The notes: generated from the letters alone by a model not told the origin. A stretch of 64,000 nt of DNA from Cliona cf. orientalis (GCA_963930775.1 OZ005689.1:20837262-20901261); one strand, 5' to 3'. Counted from the first letter of the stretch, positions 10,746 to 23,089 are shown. Program-made: numbers and translations.

Positions 10746-11548
10746 TTCAAGGTCCGAGTTGACCCCTCTGTCCTGTCAACCGGCTACCAGGGCTGTTCGC
10801 TGCCGGCATGCATCACTGCTGTGAGTCCCAGGTCCGAGTTGGCCCTTCTGTCCCGGACAACCCGGGACAGTCCCGGGTTGTCCTGCTGCCGGCATGCATC
10901 GCTGCTGTGAGTCCCAGGTCCGAGTTGGCCCTTCTGTCCCGGACAACCCGGGACAGTCCCGGGTTGTCCTGTTGCCGGCATGCATCACTGCTGTGAGTCC
11001 CAGGTCCGAGTTGGCCCTTCTGTCCCGGACAACCCGGGACAGTCCCGGGTTGTCCTGCTGCCGGCATGCATCTCTGCTGTGAGTCCCAGGTCCGAGTTGG
11101 CCCTTCTGTCCCGGACAACCCGGGACAGTCCCGGGTTGTCCTGCTGCCGGCATGCATCACTGCTGTGAGTCCCAGGTCCGAGTTGGCCCTTCTGTCCCGG
11201 ACAACCCGGGACGGGTTGTCCTGCTGCCGGCATGCATCTCTGCTGTGAGTCCCAGGTCCGAGTTGGCCCTTCTGTCCCGGACAACCCGGGACAGTCCCGG
11301 GTTGTCCTGCTGCCGGCATGCATCTCTGCTGTGAGTCCCAGGTCCGAGTTGGCCCTACTGTCCCGGACAACCCGGGACAGTCCCGGGTTGTCCTGCTGCC
11401 GGCATGCATCTCTGCTGTGAGTCCCAGGTCCGAGTTGGCCCTTCTGTCCCGGACAACCCGGGACAGTCCCGGGTTGTCCTGCTGCCGGCATGCATCACTG
11501 TTGTGAGTCCCACGTCCGAGTTGTCCTTTCTGTCCCGGACAACCCTTG
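10746..11548. repeat. 86-bp minisatellite, about 9 units
   Basis: Each unit contains GGCATGCATC, GTCCGAGTTGGCCCTTCTG and the palindrome CCCGGGACAGTCCCGGG. One unit (about 11152-11231) has a 6-bp deletion, and the ends are degenerate. Because 86 is not a multiple of three, the long ORFs in several frames here are repeat artefacts. Confidence 0.95.
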
Positions 11549-11569
11549 TTCCGCTGCCATCCTGTACTA

Positions 11570-12041
11570 GTGATTATGAATATTAATGTATAACAGGAAA
11601 AAAAAATTTGTAATCAACAGTAATAATCACGAAGGTAATGTCAAATCAAAATATCAGATCATCAGTGACTGAAGTATGATGATTACATGAGGAGGTGAAG
11701 TACGATGAGTGAGTGATGAGGGAGAAATGTAGCTATGATGAGTATATGATGAGTAAGTATGATGAGTACGAGAGTAAGTGAACAACAATGACTTCGTGAG
11801 TGATTAAAGAATACAATACAGTACTGAGTTAGCACTCCATCACTGGCTGTTTCCTTGGACTTGTCCTCCGAGGGGAAGCAGTGGGATGGTCAGGACTTGT
11901 TCTCGGTATTTTGGTAGGGGTTCTATGCTCAGAAGTGCTGGCTGGTCTTTTCATATTGACAGGAGAACTTCTGCATACCAAAACATGTTCAATCAATACC
12001 ATCCCAAAACGGCAATCCTGTATGGTATTGTCTAATTTGAC
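11570..12041. other. 3' flank of the DUF3987 gene
   Basis: Contains short irregular GATGAGTA repeats around 11690-11790. No convincing coding sequence. Confidence 0.5.
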
Positions 12042-15000
12042 TTACGGTTTAATTTCCTTTTGGGCAAGAGTTTTGCTGTACTGGATCAGTGACATGTTAT
12101 ACTTATTCAGCTTCCTTGAAAGCTCCAACTTTTGCTCCGTAACGGATGGTATTCCTACCTTTTCAAATTCATACTGCTGCAAGTGAATCACATTTTAAGT
12201 ACTGTCAATGAAGCGAGGGTGGGTATCAACATAATAATTATTATTTTCCTGAGATAGCTATGTTTGTTTTTAGTTGCTAATGGCCCTACATGCACTTGTA
12301 CATGCATTCTCTCCCTAGGCCTATGAAGTACTTACACGCACTTCTAAACATGGAAAACTTACAATAGATGTTCCTTTCGTACACCCCACTTCCATCACTT
12401 TCCCAAGACCTTCAGTTTCGAGCTGATAGAATGCCCTTATGGCGCCATCTTTGTTACCTCGCTTTCTAAATTTTTTCTGTGCAAGCAATGGAGATAAGTA
12501 TAGGATTTTCCCGGGCAGATGTAAGCAGAACGCAGCTGTAGCATCGTCATCACTCAGATTTTCTGTCATACCATCACCTATAAACAAAAGCAGTTTGTTC
12601 AGTTCGTAAGTCAACATTTAGTATTAAATTTTAAACTAATCACATAAACGTTTGCGATCAGCTTGCTAAAATCCAACACCCATGTAACTGCTGCAAGAGT
12701 AGTTCAAACAATATTATGTGCAAGGCCGTCCACGAGAAAACCAAGCACATTGTGCAATGAAAATCACCAAGGGTGCAATGCCTCAATGCATGACTAAAGA
12801 ACTAAAGAAAAAAGTTAAAAAACGAGGCAACAAAGATGGCACCATAAGGGCAATTATGTACTGTATGGGTGTGATACAATAAACTTTACTTATTGTGTTG
12901 TTACTTATGTTGAGTTGCTTTTGTGTTGCGTTTTGTAATAGGCTAGGAACAGCTGGTTAGGATTAGTGTTTTCATGTGTATGGCTATGTGTTAATAGGTG
13001 TTAATTGGGGCGAGCCTGAGCGAGCCCCACATAAACGGTACAGCTGTGCGCGAATCCTATATATATATTATTATGGTACGTCCGTCACACGAAATTTATG
13101 GTGGATGCATATGGCTCTATGGACATAACCGCGAAGTATTCTTGTGCGCATTCTCATGCCTGGGCGACCAGCCACTCTAATTTAGAGTGATGTCCAGTGT
13201 TGCCTTCAACTGTCTAGGATAGACTTAGGATGTCCGGGATAATTCACAGAGCCTATAGACCCAAGATTCATAGGAAGTACTAGGCTAATCCTGGGCCTCC
13301 TTCACATGCATGTATTCACCCTAAAGTTAGAGGATCCTACTAGGGAGAACATACCTACATGCCTGGAGGATCCCCATAGATAGTCCCAGGATCATCTTAG
13401 CTCACATCCGCGGAAGGACCCCAATAGCAAGTCCCAGGATTGTCCTGGGACACACCACATAATACATGCACCTATAGCTCACATCCGGAGGATCCCACTA
13501 CGCAGTCCCTGGGACACCCTACATATTACCTAGACCTCACGTCCGGAGGATCCCACTAGGAAGTCCCAGGATCCTCCTGGGACACCCCACATATTACACC
13601 TATAGCACGCGTCCGGAGGATCCCACTAGGAAGTCCCAGGATCCTCCTGGGACACCCCACATATTACATCTATAGCACACGTCCAGAGGATCCTCCTGGG
13701 ATACCCCACATATTACACCTCTAGCACGTGTCCGGAGGATCCCACTAGGAAGTCCCAGGATCCTCCTGGGACACCCCACATATTACATCTATAGCATACG
13801 TCCAGAGGATACCACTAGGAAGTCCCAGGATCCTCCCGGGACACCCTACATATTACATCTATAGCACACGTCCAGAGGATCCTCCTGGGATACCCCACAT
13901 ATTACACCTCTAGCACGTGTCCGGAGGATCCCACTAGGAAGTCCCAGGATCCTCCTGGGACACCCCACATATTACATCTATAGCATACGTCCAGAGGATA
14001 CCACTAGGAAGTCCCAGGATCCTCCCGGGACACCCTACATATTACATCTATAGCACACGTCCAGAGGATCCTCCTGGGATACCCCACATATTACACCTCT
14101 AGCACGTGTCCGGAGGATCCCACTAGGAAGTCCCAGGATCCTCCTGGGACACCCCACATATTACATCTATAGCAAACGTCCGGAGGATCCCACTAGGAAG
14201 TCCCAGGATCCTCCTGGGACACCCCACATATTACATCTATAGCACACGTCCGGAGGATCCCACTAGGAAGTCCCAGGATCCTCCTGGGACACCCCACATA
14301 TTACATCTATAGCACACGTCCGGAGGATCCCACTAGGAAGTCCCAGGATCCTCCTGGGACACCCCACATATTACATCTATAGCACACGTCCGGAGGATCC
14401 CACTAGGAAGTCCCAGGATCCTCCTGGGACACCCCACATATTACATCTATAGCACACGTCCGGAGGATCCCACTAGGAAGTTCCAGGATCTTCTTGGGAT
14501 ACCTCACATACTATCTATGTGTGATCACATTATGAAGGCTCTGGATAGCAAGACTTCGTCGCATACAACCCAGGACTGATATCCAAAGAATTCCACATAC
14601 CGGTAATACTCTCACATACAACCTCTATGTGACAGCCCCATCTCGCTCAAATAGCTACTACCCACTGCTGGAGTGAAGTGTTGGGATCATACCAAGATAA
14701 TCATCACTCGATGATCATGTAAGTATATTGCCGGGATAAATAATACTGTAACTACAGCTATAGTTAATTCAGTCATAGGGGGTTAATAAATATATGATCT
14801 TGCCGGCTGCTGAGTAAGTGTTGATTGGGAAAAATGGTTAAATAGGTGATCATCTGTGTTGTAGCAAATTCTAATTACGATAAATGTTGACTCATTGTGG
14901 CTGGTTTTTCCTGGGTGATCTTCGTAGTTGCCTGCAGTGTATTACTTTAACATCACAGTGCTAGTATACTAATACACCATTACCATGGATGGTTGCCGTC

Positions 15001-18000
15001 TTCAAATGCAGCTACGTATTCTGGGTATGGCACACTATATAAGTGAATGGTCATGTTTTTATTTCATTTTATATTTCCATTATAAAGTTTATTTGTTATG
15101 ATGATGGATGCCATCTCAGGAAATATGCAAGAAATCCATTACGACAAGGCTTAACACCAACAGCTACTTTGTTGTCATCACTAGAAATAGTGGTTGACAA
15201 AATGCACATTAAGGGGCATGTCGACCCATGGTGCTTAAGGACGTGTGATGCCCGGAAGTTTAAAGCTCTAGAACAGGTATACTGATCAGTCAAGCATAAT
15301 AATTATCGTATGTAAACATAATCTATTATTATTATTATTAGGTTGATACGCAAGTTTGCGAGCAAACCTTTTCATGGCTGTCAAGGTATGCCAAAATCAC
15401 CAGGCACATGAAACAAGAGCACTTCCTCTTTTTTATTATCTACTTATGTGACCTACACAATAGACGGCTAGAGAAAAAGCTTCATTAATTATTTGAATAT
15501 TATGATAAGATTACTGTATACCACAAATTATTATTATGTCAGAAATTCTTGGAAACATACAGATACTATAATAAATAAATGTATTTTATAGGACATCCCA
15601 GGACCATCCTGGGATGTCCATAGGGAATCCTCCGGAATACAGATAACTGGAATGTAAGGACATCCCAGGACTGTCCTGGGACGTCTACAGGGAATCCTCC
15701 GGAATACAGATAGCTGGAACGTAAGGACATCCCAGGACGGTCCTGGGATGTATACAGGGAATTCTCCGGACCACAGGTAACTGGAATGTATAAGCTAGGA
15801 CATCCCAGGACCATTCTCGGATGTCTACAGGGAATCCTCTGGAATACAGATAGCAAGGACATCCCAGGACTATCCAGGGATGTACATAGGGAATCCTGCA
15901 GACTATAGGTAACAGGATGTCCCAGGAGCATCCTGGAATGTCTACATGCAGGGAATCCTCCGGAACACAGGTACATGTACATGTAACCGGAATGTAAGGA
16001 TATCCTAGGACCGTCCTGGGACAGTCATCCCAGGAGTGTCCTGAAACTTCAGATCAGCAGCCAGAGTATAATATGATCATCCCAGGACAGTCTTAGGATG
16101 TACAAAGGAAGTAATTAGTGGCATAAAGAATATCCCAGACAGATCCTGATACAGGGTACTGAGGACTATCTTGAGACCATCCTAGACAGTTGAAGGCAAC
16201 ACTGGACATGAGTGCTAATTTAACGAACTCTAAATTTACACTCGTGTAGCAGTCGCGATGAGGAGGAAAGAGAAAGCGAGAGAGAAAGAAACTACGCAAG
16301 GGCAGCGAGACGTGCAGCTCCAGTCCATAGGCATAGTTGTACAGAGGCAACACTGCACGAAGGCGTTATCCTGAGTACAGAGTGAGGCTAGGCTATACCT
16401 AAGGCCGGCACATGAGCTCGTGATAGACAGGTCTGTCTCTCTCACGTCAGGATCAGCTAAAGAAAGGGAGGCTGGGCTAACTAATTGACTTCGTTTGTGA
16501 AAGTACAGAAAGTATAAGCTAAATCTTTACTCAGCAGGCAAACTGCGCGATGATGCTGTGAGCTCGGCTCCAACACTGAACGAAGGCATTATTCTGAGTA
16601 GAGAGTAAGGCTGGGCTATACCTAAGGCACATGAGCTCGTGATAGACAGGCCACGGGGCCTGTCCCTCTTAATACGACTTCATGTCAGAGTCAGCTAAAG
16701 AAAGGGAGGCCAGGCTAGCTAGTTGGCTTCGTTTGCGAAAAGCTAAAGCTATCCAAGGTCGGCAAACTGTGTGATGATGCTGTGAGCTCAGGCTCGCCCC
16801 AAACAGGCCCTGCATGTCACTAGTATTATTAAGTTTGAGTTTTGTGACACTGAGGATAGAAGGACCTTTTGTTCAAAGGGGGGCCCCAGAGCCTCGCTCT
16901 AGCTAGTTAATAATCTTGGTTTTGTTATACTTGAATAATCTTTGTACTTTCTTTGTTAGTATTCTATATAAGCCAGCATTTTTAGTTGCATTGTGTCTAC
17001 CGTTCAATCTCAAAAAAAAATTTAAGAAGAAACCACAAATACTTCCTGTTTGCATCACAATTGGGCTTGGGCTATTTGTGCATCATTAATCGATGGAAAA
17101 TGTAGCACGATGCAAGCTTAGTGGTGGAACATATCACATGAACTATAGATCTCAACAATCATGCAGATGTGCATACATCTGTACATTTCATTAAAACATA
17201 CCAGAACTACATCTCTGCAACGCTTCCTCAATGCTTCCTTTGCCTGCAATCACGGACGTCTGCTGGCAGGACACCTTGGCGAAGTTGATTGCAGCAGCAA
17301 TTGAATCTTCACTCACAACATCTGGGACATCACCATCCTTGCCAAGATGAAAAAGCACATGGAGCACAGGAGCAATCCGTAACACTTGGCTTCGGCTTTT
17401 GCTGAGCATACCTGTATAAATCAAGTGACAATAGAACTCCCAACTAAGGTGTCAAGTGATGTAAATGTATAGTAGCTCAATATACCGTATTTCCTCGAAA
17501 TCTCGCCGCGGCGAGATTTTATTTCAAGGCTCCGTTTGGTGCGGCGACAATTCGAGGGCGGCTAGATTTCGAGGGCGGCGTCTACAGAGATCGATGCGCA
17601 TGCACGTACAGAGCTTCAATAATAATGTATGCACGTAAAATGTCCGTGCGCATACGGAAATTGCTGTCGATCCCTTACCATGCGGCGAGATTTCGAGGGC
17701 GGCGTTTATTGGGACGAGTTAGTAGATAGATGCGGCGACATTTCGAGGGCGGCGAGATTTCGAGGTGCGGCGAGATTTCGAGGAAATACGGTACATGTGT
17801 ACATGTACTTGCACAACTTATACATGCACTTGCCTGCCATCAACTCATCCATCCCTGCAAGCGTTCTGAGTCCTTCCTGAACATGGTCATAATACTCCCC
17901 AAAAGCTGTGCTATCCCTAGCAATCCTGAATATCTTGACAGGTAGTGAGGTCTGGGTCGATGGACATGACTTCCACTGATCAGCAAGTAGTTTAGCTACA

Positions 18001-19385
18001 CGTATATAGACACAGAAATAAAAAGACATGGAACACATTTCATGTATAAAGCAGTTGCTTTTACCGATATCACGCTGAAAGCTTTTATCCACTTCTTTGA
18101 GAGACGAAAACTTTCCAAATAGGGGAGACGGAAAAAGCCACAAGAATCGGTGGGATAAACCCTTCTCGGCGTTGCTAGGCAACTCGATTAGTGATCTTGC
18201 TACACCAGGCTGTGTAAAACCTCCAACTGTTAGCCTCGTAAAAGGCATGGCAAAATTGGTGTCACCCGTCACTGGATTAAGATAAAAGAAAGTTGGTATC
18301 TATGTACATGTACAGTAAGCCGAGAATCAGATATAAAGTACATGTTCACATTGCATTCAAAGACATCATGCAGGTACACAAGCAATAGTTGTACTATGGT
18401 TTTCTAGGGTGTATGGATATTGTACCCTGAGTGTGTTATAATGGTATTCCGAGGGCGAACTATATCACCCATGTGACATGGGATTTATCACATACTAGTT
18501 GCCATAGTAACATAGTATATAGTCTAATACACCCTAGGGTGTATGAGACTACATGGGTTTTGTACTAGCTGTTTTTCCTTTGAAGTATGGCTTTATCATA
18601 GTACAAGGGTTTTTGACTAGCTGTTTTTCCTTTGAATTAAGTATGGCTTCATCATAGTACAAATCCTAATACTCTAACAATAAAGCAGGAAATAAGCAGG
18701 TTACTCACGAATTATATATATACCTGTGTCTCGTCGCCAAGGATGGCCGTTGAATAGCTGTAGAAAGAGCGAAAATTCATGCGAGTCGCTGAGTCCCCTT
18801 CCACGGTAGAGGTTGATTTGGGTCAGAAATGAAGCCAGTTCATCGTAGAGCCCTAACAACCTTGCAGAATTTTGACTCATTAACACCCCCATCTTCTCAA
18901 ATGTAGCATCATCAATAGCCCACACTGGGTCGTTCTCATCTTGCTTGCAAAGCTCTCTGATGTACTGAAGGAGACTGTACAGATGCTTGAATAACGTCGA
19001 TTTTCCACTCCCTGTCGGCATGCACACTGTCATCCACAGCAGGACAGGTTCGCACCAATCGGTTTCAGGCACTTGAACAGAAGCTGGTGACAATACAAAG
19101 CTCCCCAGTATCAGGTAGCCACTGAGCACAGCAGTAGGTGGGAGGTTTAGGGCAGTGCCTATCTTGTGAAAACCCTGTACAATGTTTACAGCACGGGAAT
19201 AGCTTTAACTTTTTTAATGATAAAGACATGGCTAGCTAAGTGATAAAATGTCGCTCATAGCTAAAATTAATTTCATGACTCACCTCTTTCAAAGCAGGCG
19301 GATACAAACTCCAGTCTATATCAGTTTCCCAGGCCTTCTCTAAGCGCAGCCGAGTTTCTTTTAGCTTCGCCCACGATTCTGCCAT
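12042..19385 (-). CDS. DUF3987-type P-loop ATPase, seven exons
   Basis: Exons: 19385-19284, 19174-18724, 18271-18065, 17995-17834, 17411-17202, 12577-12363, 12176-12042. All junctions keep frame and give 493 aa. Splice sites are GT-AG except a GC donor after exon 4. The P-loop PTGSGKST is at residues 87-94, a Walker B-like RLLGLYDE at 139-146, and GRGLSDSHE and GHPWRRDTG follow. TVGGFTQPGVARSLIE in exon 3 is also typical of DUF3987, a primase-helicase-related ATPase family known mainly from bacterial plasmids and phages. The start MAESWAKLKETR is the first Met of the frame, 275 bp from the divergent transposase start. The 4.6-kb intron between exons 5 and 6 carries nested elements. Inside a transposon, a role as accessory helicase or ATPase in transposition is inference. 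Confidence 0.85.
12740..12878 (+). pseudogene. Plus-strand fragment resembling DUF3987 exon 6
   Basis: A short open stretch ends KKKVKKRGNKDGTIRAIMY and then stops at TAA within an AATAAA. The part RGNKDG-x-IRA matches RGNKDGAIRA in exon 6 of the minus-strand ATPase gene, but it lies on the opposite strand inside that gene's large intron. It is probably a 3' end fragment of a related element copy. Confidence 0.45.
13400..14510. repeat. 70-bp minisatellite, left subterminal of nested element
   Basis: About 15 units, each with CCGGAGGATCCCACTAGGAA, the near-palindrome TCCCAGGATCCTCCTGGGA and CACATATTACATCTATAGC. Some units are shortened to a half form, and three-unit groups are repeated. Units to the left of 13400 are more degenerate. 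Confidence 0.95.
15088..15488 (+). pseudogene. KDZ transposase, last two exons only
   Basis: Exon 15088-15276 reads ICYDDGCHLRKYA, then DKMHIKGHVDPWC. A GT-AG intron (15277-15341) leads to exon 15342-15488 with VDTQVCEQTFSWLSRYAKI and a stop. These align one-to-one with exons 8 and 9 of the full gene at 19661-22861, including the Asp pair in YDDGCH and the Glu in VCEQ. Upstream exons are absent within the nested element. Confidence 0.85.
15585..16190. repeat. About 67-bp degenerate minisatellite, right subterminal of nested element
   Basis: Six or so units contain GGACATCCCAGGACCATCCT with GGGATGTCCA, then GGGAATCCTCCGGAATACAG. The CCCAGGA/TCCTGGG palindrome theme is the same as in the left array. 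Confidence 0.9.
16340..16745. repeat. Two-copy 230-bp duplication
   Basis: GCACGAAGGCGTTATCCTGA through GGCTATACCTAAGG and AGCTAAAGAAAGGGAGGC occurs twice, starting at about 16340 and 16568. The repeat lies in the right half of the MITE that hosts the KDZ insertion. Confidence 0.85.
17485..17791. mobile_element. TA-flanked MITE in DUF3987 intron 4
   Basis: Starts CCGTATTTCCTCGAAATCTC and ends with the complement, flanked by TA on both sides. The interior has more copies of GGCGAGATTTCGAGG. The terminal pattern and TA duplication fit a Tc1/mariner-type MITE. Confidence 0.85.
18540..18665. repeat. Two-unit 65-bp repeat in DUF3987 intron 2
   Basis: CTAGCTGTTTTTCCTTTGAA through ATCATAGTACAA is repeated once. 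Confidence 0.8.
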
Positions 19386-19660
19386 GACTTTGTAGAATAG
19401 CGGCTTTTAGGAGTGCACGCAAGGCGAGTGTACATGAGCGTGAGCGTGGAGCGCGAGCACGTTTTTTTTTTTCAAGCATGCGCGTGCATGTATAGCCTCG
19501 TCCCAGGCCACTCCCACTTTTTTCCAGGCCAGGCCACGTGAACGTGTTCAGTGTGTTGGGCGTGGTTTAGTACTCGACGCTAGCTCAGGTGAGTAAACGA
19601 GCGCGAGAACAGAGACGGTGGTGCGAAAAAAGCTGGAAGTCGAGCAGCACATCCGCGATC
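19386..19660. promoter_or_regulatory. Divergent promoter region between ATPase and transposase genes
   Basis: 275 bp separate the two opposing ATG codons. The stretch is CpG-rich compared with its surroundings and contains GAGCGTGAGCG-type repeats. No TATA box is obvious. Just upstream of the transposase ATG, CTCAGGTGAGTAA looks like a strong splice donor, so a 5' non-coding exon is possible. Shared control of both genes is inference from position. Confidence 0.5.
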
Positions 19661-22600
19661 ATGTGGCAAGACATCGGCGACATAGTTCCAAATCCATCGA
19701 CTTTCAGAAGGTTATTGTTCGCGGCAAGTCAGTTACCAAAGGCGACTCCAGGATACTGCAGAATCGTGACCGACTTCGCTTTTGATCAGTGTGAAAAAAA
19801 ACCCAAGCCTGAGGATACGCTACTTCTTCTAGAGAACATGGAGTTTCTCAGCGAGCAAGCATTCCTTACTGACAAAGAACTTGTAAAGGACTTGTTCGGT
19901 TACAAAGGATTCAAAGCTCACCCGCTTGGAGTAGTTTTAGTCCCAACTAATAACACTTGCAAGTCATGCCAGGGAGACCTGAAGATCAGAGGAGACAGAC
20001 CCAGTTACCTCACATTATACACAGATAATTTGGGTACTGTGCCAGCGACGTTATTTCGGAAGTACTGCAGCAACAGCCACAGGTACACTTTTATATGTAC
20101 TGTACCCATTCTAATTAATGCGCCTGAAAAAAATAATTACGAGTGCTGGGTGCCGCGCTATTAGAGCGTGGAAATTGGCGTTTGCGACAAGAATTTGTAC
20201 ACGAAAGTATAGGGACGCGTGGGTGGGCGCATTTAAATAGAGCGTGAAAATTGCACTTCAGGCCTAGGTGGCGCATCTATTAGAGAGGCGCGTTAATTAG
20301 ATCGGCTACGGTAAATCAGCTAGGACCTGCATGGTAAGCTAAAACTGATTTTTGTAATAATTTTACACACAGAATTTCCTGTTGAAACCTAAAAATTTAT
20401 GTAGTATCTATATACAGGGGGTGTACATTCACACAACATTACGGTTTTCACACCTTCAATGAAACGCAAAATCAAGAGCTCATTGCAGACAGTGACTGGG
20501 ACAAGCTGCCATATTTTGTGTCAACAAGCAAGACGGGCTTTTCTTTGTCATTGTTGGAGAAGTTTGATTGTGAGCTACTTCTGGGACAATTGTCGTACAA
20601 GCAAAAATGCGACATTTACAATTGTTTCCATAAGTATGACACCACTCAAAAAAAAACAACATCCACTCTTCCATCCTATTATGATGAGTGCACTCTCTTT
20701 GAGTCAGAAAACACTCTTCAGCCTTCACTACAGTACGGCTAACTCCTATCCAAGCATGGCATGCCACACCATAACTCATTGTCTAATGTTTATGCATACA
20801 GGGACTCGAGTACATCAAACAACCTACTTGAGAGAGCATGCTTGGATCGAAGAAGACTCGAAGAAGGTCATCTCAAATACACCATCCTCAGAATGTACCA
20901 AAGGTATCCAACGCACTTTCCAAAGTGGTCCATTTCGTCCTCTTTAACAGCAGCATTTGAGACCGTTACACCCAAATTTTACCAAGCATTTACATCGCGC
21001 TATGCAGGTATGTTCAGGTTACTTCCTTGAATGTACATCCCTTTAACAACATGCATAAATAGCTGTATCAAAATTAATTATGGTGCCATGTAGCTAAATA
21101 CTATTATCATGTGTTACCTTCATAGACCATCGGTGCAACTACCCTGGGTGTGGTCAAGTTCTAGTCCTAGATGGCAACCTCAAAAATAGATGGGATGTAT
21201 GTGCAGCTATCGAAGCAGGCTATATCCAGTATCCAAGCTTACCCGATTCGGTGATCAAGACGGGTTGCCAACTTTCACCACTCCAGACATCTAGTTATTG
21301 CTATTGTCATGCTCCAAGAGTAAGTAAGAGGTGCTCCACATCTGGCACAGGTGAAGAAGAATCAGAAACTCCATCTTCACAGGATGGTGTGGTACATGTG
21401 ATAGTAGGGAAGAAGACAACCAGGAACATCACCTACTATAAGGTACACATGATACATACACGTAACTGCGGTGACATCATGTGCTCCAAGTTCTTCCTTT
21501 CATACAGGTTGCTTGGATCGGCACCCAAAGTAATTTGTCTTGGGAACCAGCATCTTCACTTCCCAGTTCACTTGTGAAAGAGTTTGAGGACGGCATAAAA
21601 TTGTCGATGGAGACAGTACAGTATGGTGTTATCACTCATACTTTGATGAACTCACCCAACCCAATTGCAACAATTGAAGCACCTCCTGAGAAACGACCGA
21701 GAATTGTCCCGCAAAGCTTCAAACCAGGGTATGGCAAAGTATTCCTTGGTATACTTCCATGTCTAAACTAATCTGTGTGTTACAGGGTTTTCGAAGATAC
21801 CCGAGAAGACTCTACCCCTTTGACTTGCAATACTGAAAAAGGCAAAGGATTCCATCTACATCGCCGTAGTGCAGGTATATGCTATCACAACTAAGCATAG
21901 GCAAGAAAAACAAATAATAGCTACCAATACATCATGTCATTATCTACAGGAATTGAATGTATACTATTAGCCATCTCTAGTCTCTTATTATCGTAAATTA
22001 CCTATACAAATTGTCAAGTCAAGATTGTGGCTTACTGTTATTTACATGTGGCGGGACAGTGTTTACAGTGTGATTTAGTACTGTACAATGATTTGCACTT
22101 TCTGTTAGGCTACAATCTCGTAAGGGTAGACTGTGAATGTTGCAGTATGTTCATGCACTATAATGTTGGTATGTTCATGTTGCTAAACTTGTTTTTAACT
22201 GCAGGTGTATTGGCTGGGATGTGGCCATGTGGTGTAGTAATCATGCTTACTGAGTTATTCACTGCTGAAAGTTTATCACAAGTGTATGCAGCCATACATG
22301 AACTTTTCACTAACCACTCCACCATTACAGAGAATCTCAGTGAGTAACAGTTGTGTTGAAAATTATAACACCTACATGTACAGACTGAACTACATTTTAC
22401 TACAAGAATTGCATCCACTCAGAAATCATCTGTTACGACGATGGATGTCACCTAAAAAGATATGCCAATAACGCCACTAGAAAGGATGTTACACCACAGT
22501 CATTGAAAATAGCAAACACAAATATTGTCGTTGACAAACTTCACTTCGCTGGGCACACAGATAAGTGGTGTCGGGAACACTGCGACCCAAGATCTTTCAA

Positions 22601-22861
22601 GGAGTTGGATAATGTACATATATATTGTGTATTGGGTATACATGTATAACTGCAATATTTATTTTAATAGACATTTATTGTAAACCTGTGCAGGTCGATA
22701 CAGAGGTGTGTGAACAGCACTTCTCTTGGCTTTCAAGATATGCTAGGATGACCAGACGCATGAGCCGCAATGTTTTCATTTTCTTTCTTTTGCACATTGT
22801 GGACATGCATAACAGGCGGGAAGAATGCAAGCTGAGGAGAGCAGGATTCTTCAAGTCTTAA
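19661..22861 (+). CDS. KDZ-type transposase with chromodomain-like segment, nine exons
   Basis: Exons: 19661-20082, 20418-20732, 20802-21007, 21126-21442, 21508-21728, 21786-21874, 22205-22339, 22423-22613, 22694-22861. All introns are GT-AG and all junctions keep frame, giving 687 aa. A zinc-cluster-like set is C100-x2-C103, C136 and C143 with FTQHYG after it. A second is C318-x4-C323 and C340 around LDGNLKNRWDVC. Residues about 402-440 (ITYYKVAWIG, then LSWEP) resemble a chromodomain, split by intron 4. The C-terminal core has YDDGCH (573-578), DKLHFAGHTDKWC and VCEQHFSWLSRY (637-648), the usual KDZ pattern. D330, D574/D575 and E639 are candidate catalytic acids; that assignment is inference. 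The start is the first ATG of the open frame. Confidence 0.88.
20100..20311. mobile_element. TA-flanked MITE in KDZ intron 1
   Basis: The left end CTGTACCCATTCTAATTAAT pairs with the complement of the right end (CCGTAGCCGATCTAATTAAC), with TA on each side. Noncoding and diverged. Confidence 0.7.
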
Positions 22862-23089
22862 AGATAATACTGCTTGTGTCCTGGTTACCGTACTAAACAA
22901 TTGATTTATATACTATTCAAGATGTGCAATAATGTTAATGTAAAGTATGCAATAATTTAAAATGATGCTATTATAAAGACACACAATGTTGTTAAGTATA
23001 CAATAATTTTGTATACAGGGAAATTATGACCTAACATTTGACATACAGCACTAGTGGTACCGTATGGTAACTTGGGACCCAGACACCCA

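Larger units (their letters stand above)
13185..16214. mobile_element. 3.0-kb internally deleted KDZ element
   Basis: Inverted ends: 31 bp starting ATGTCCAGTGTTGCCTTCAA at the left matches the complement at 16177-16208 exactly, with GAGTG/CACTC-type outer bases. Identical 8-mers CTAATTTA flank it (13177-13184 and 16215-16222). The termini share TGTCCAG-x2-TTGCC with the 13.5-kb element that contains it. It keeps only the last two exons of a KDZ transposase between two blocks of minisatellite, so it needs a transposase from elsewhere. Confidence 0.85.
13005..16802. mobile_element. MITE split by the nested KDZ element
   Basis: TTGGGGCGAGCCTGAGC at 13005-13021 is matched exactly by its complement at 16786-16802. 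Removing the 3.0-kb insertion and one 8-bp duplication leaves about 760 bp. The right half holds a two-fold internal duplication. I found no clear target duplication, so the family is unassigned. Confidence 0.55.

Noticed and set aside
10776-11506. Long ORFs on both strands, for example a 198-codon frame with repeated GQPGTVPGCPGQKGQ
   Set aside because: They arise from the 86-bp minisatellite, which lacks stops in several frames. Its unit length is not a multiple of three and there is no non-repetitive coding end.
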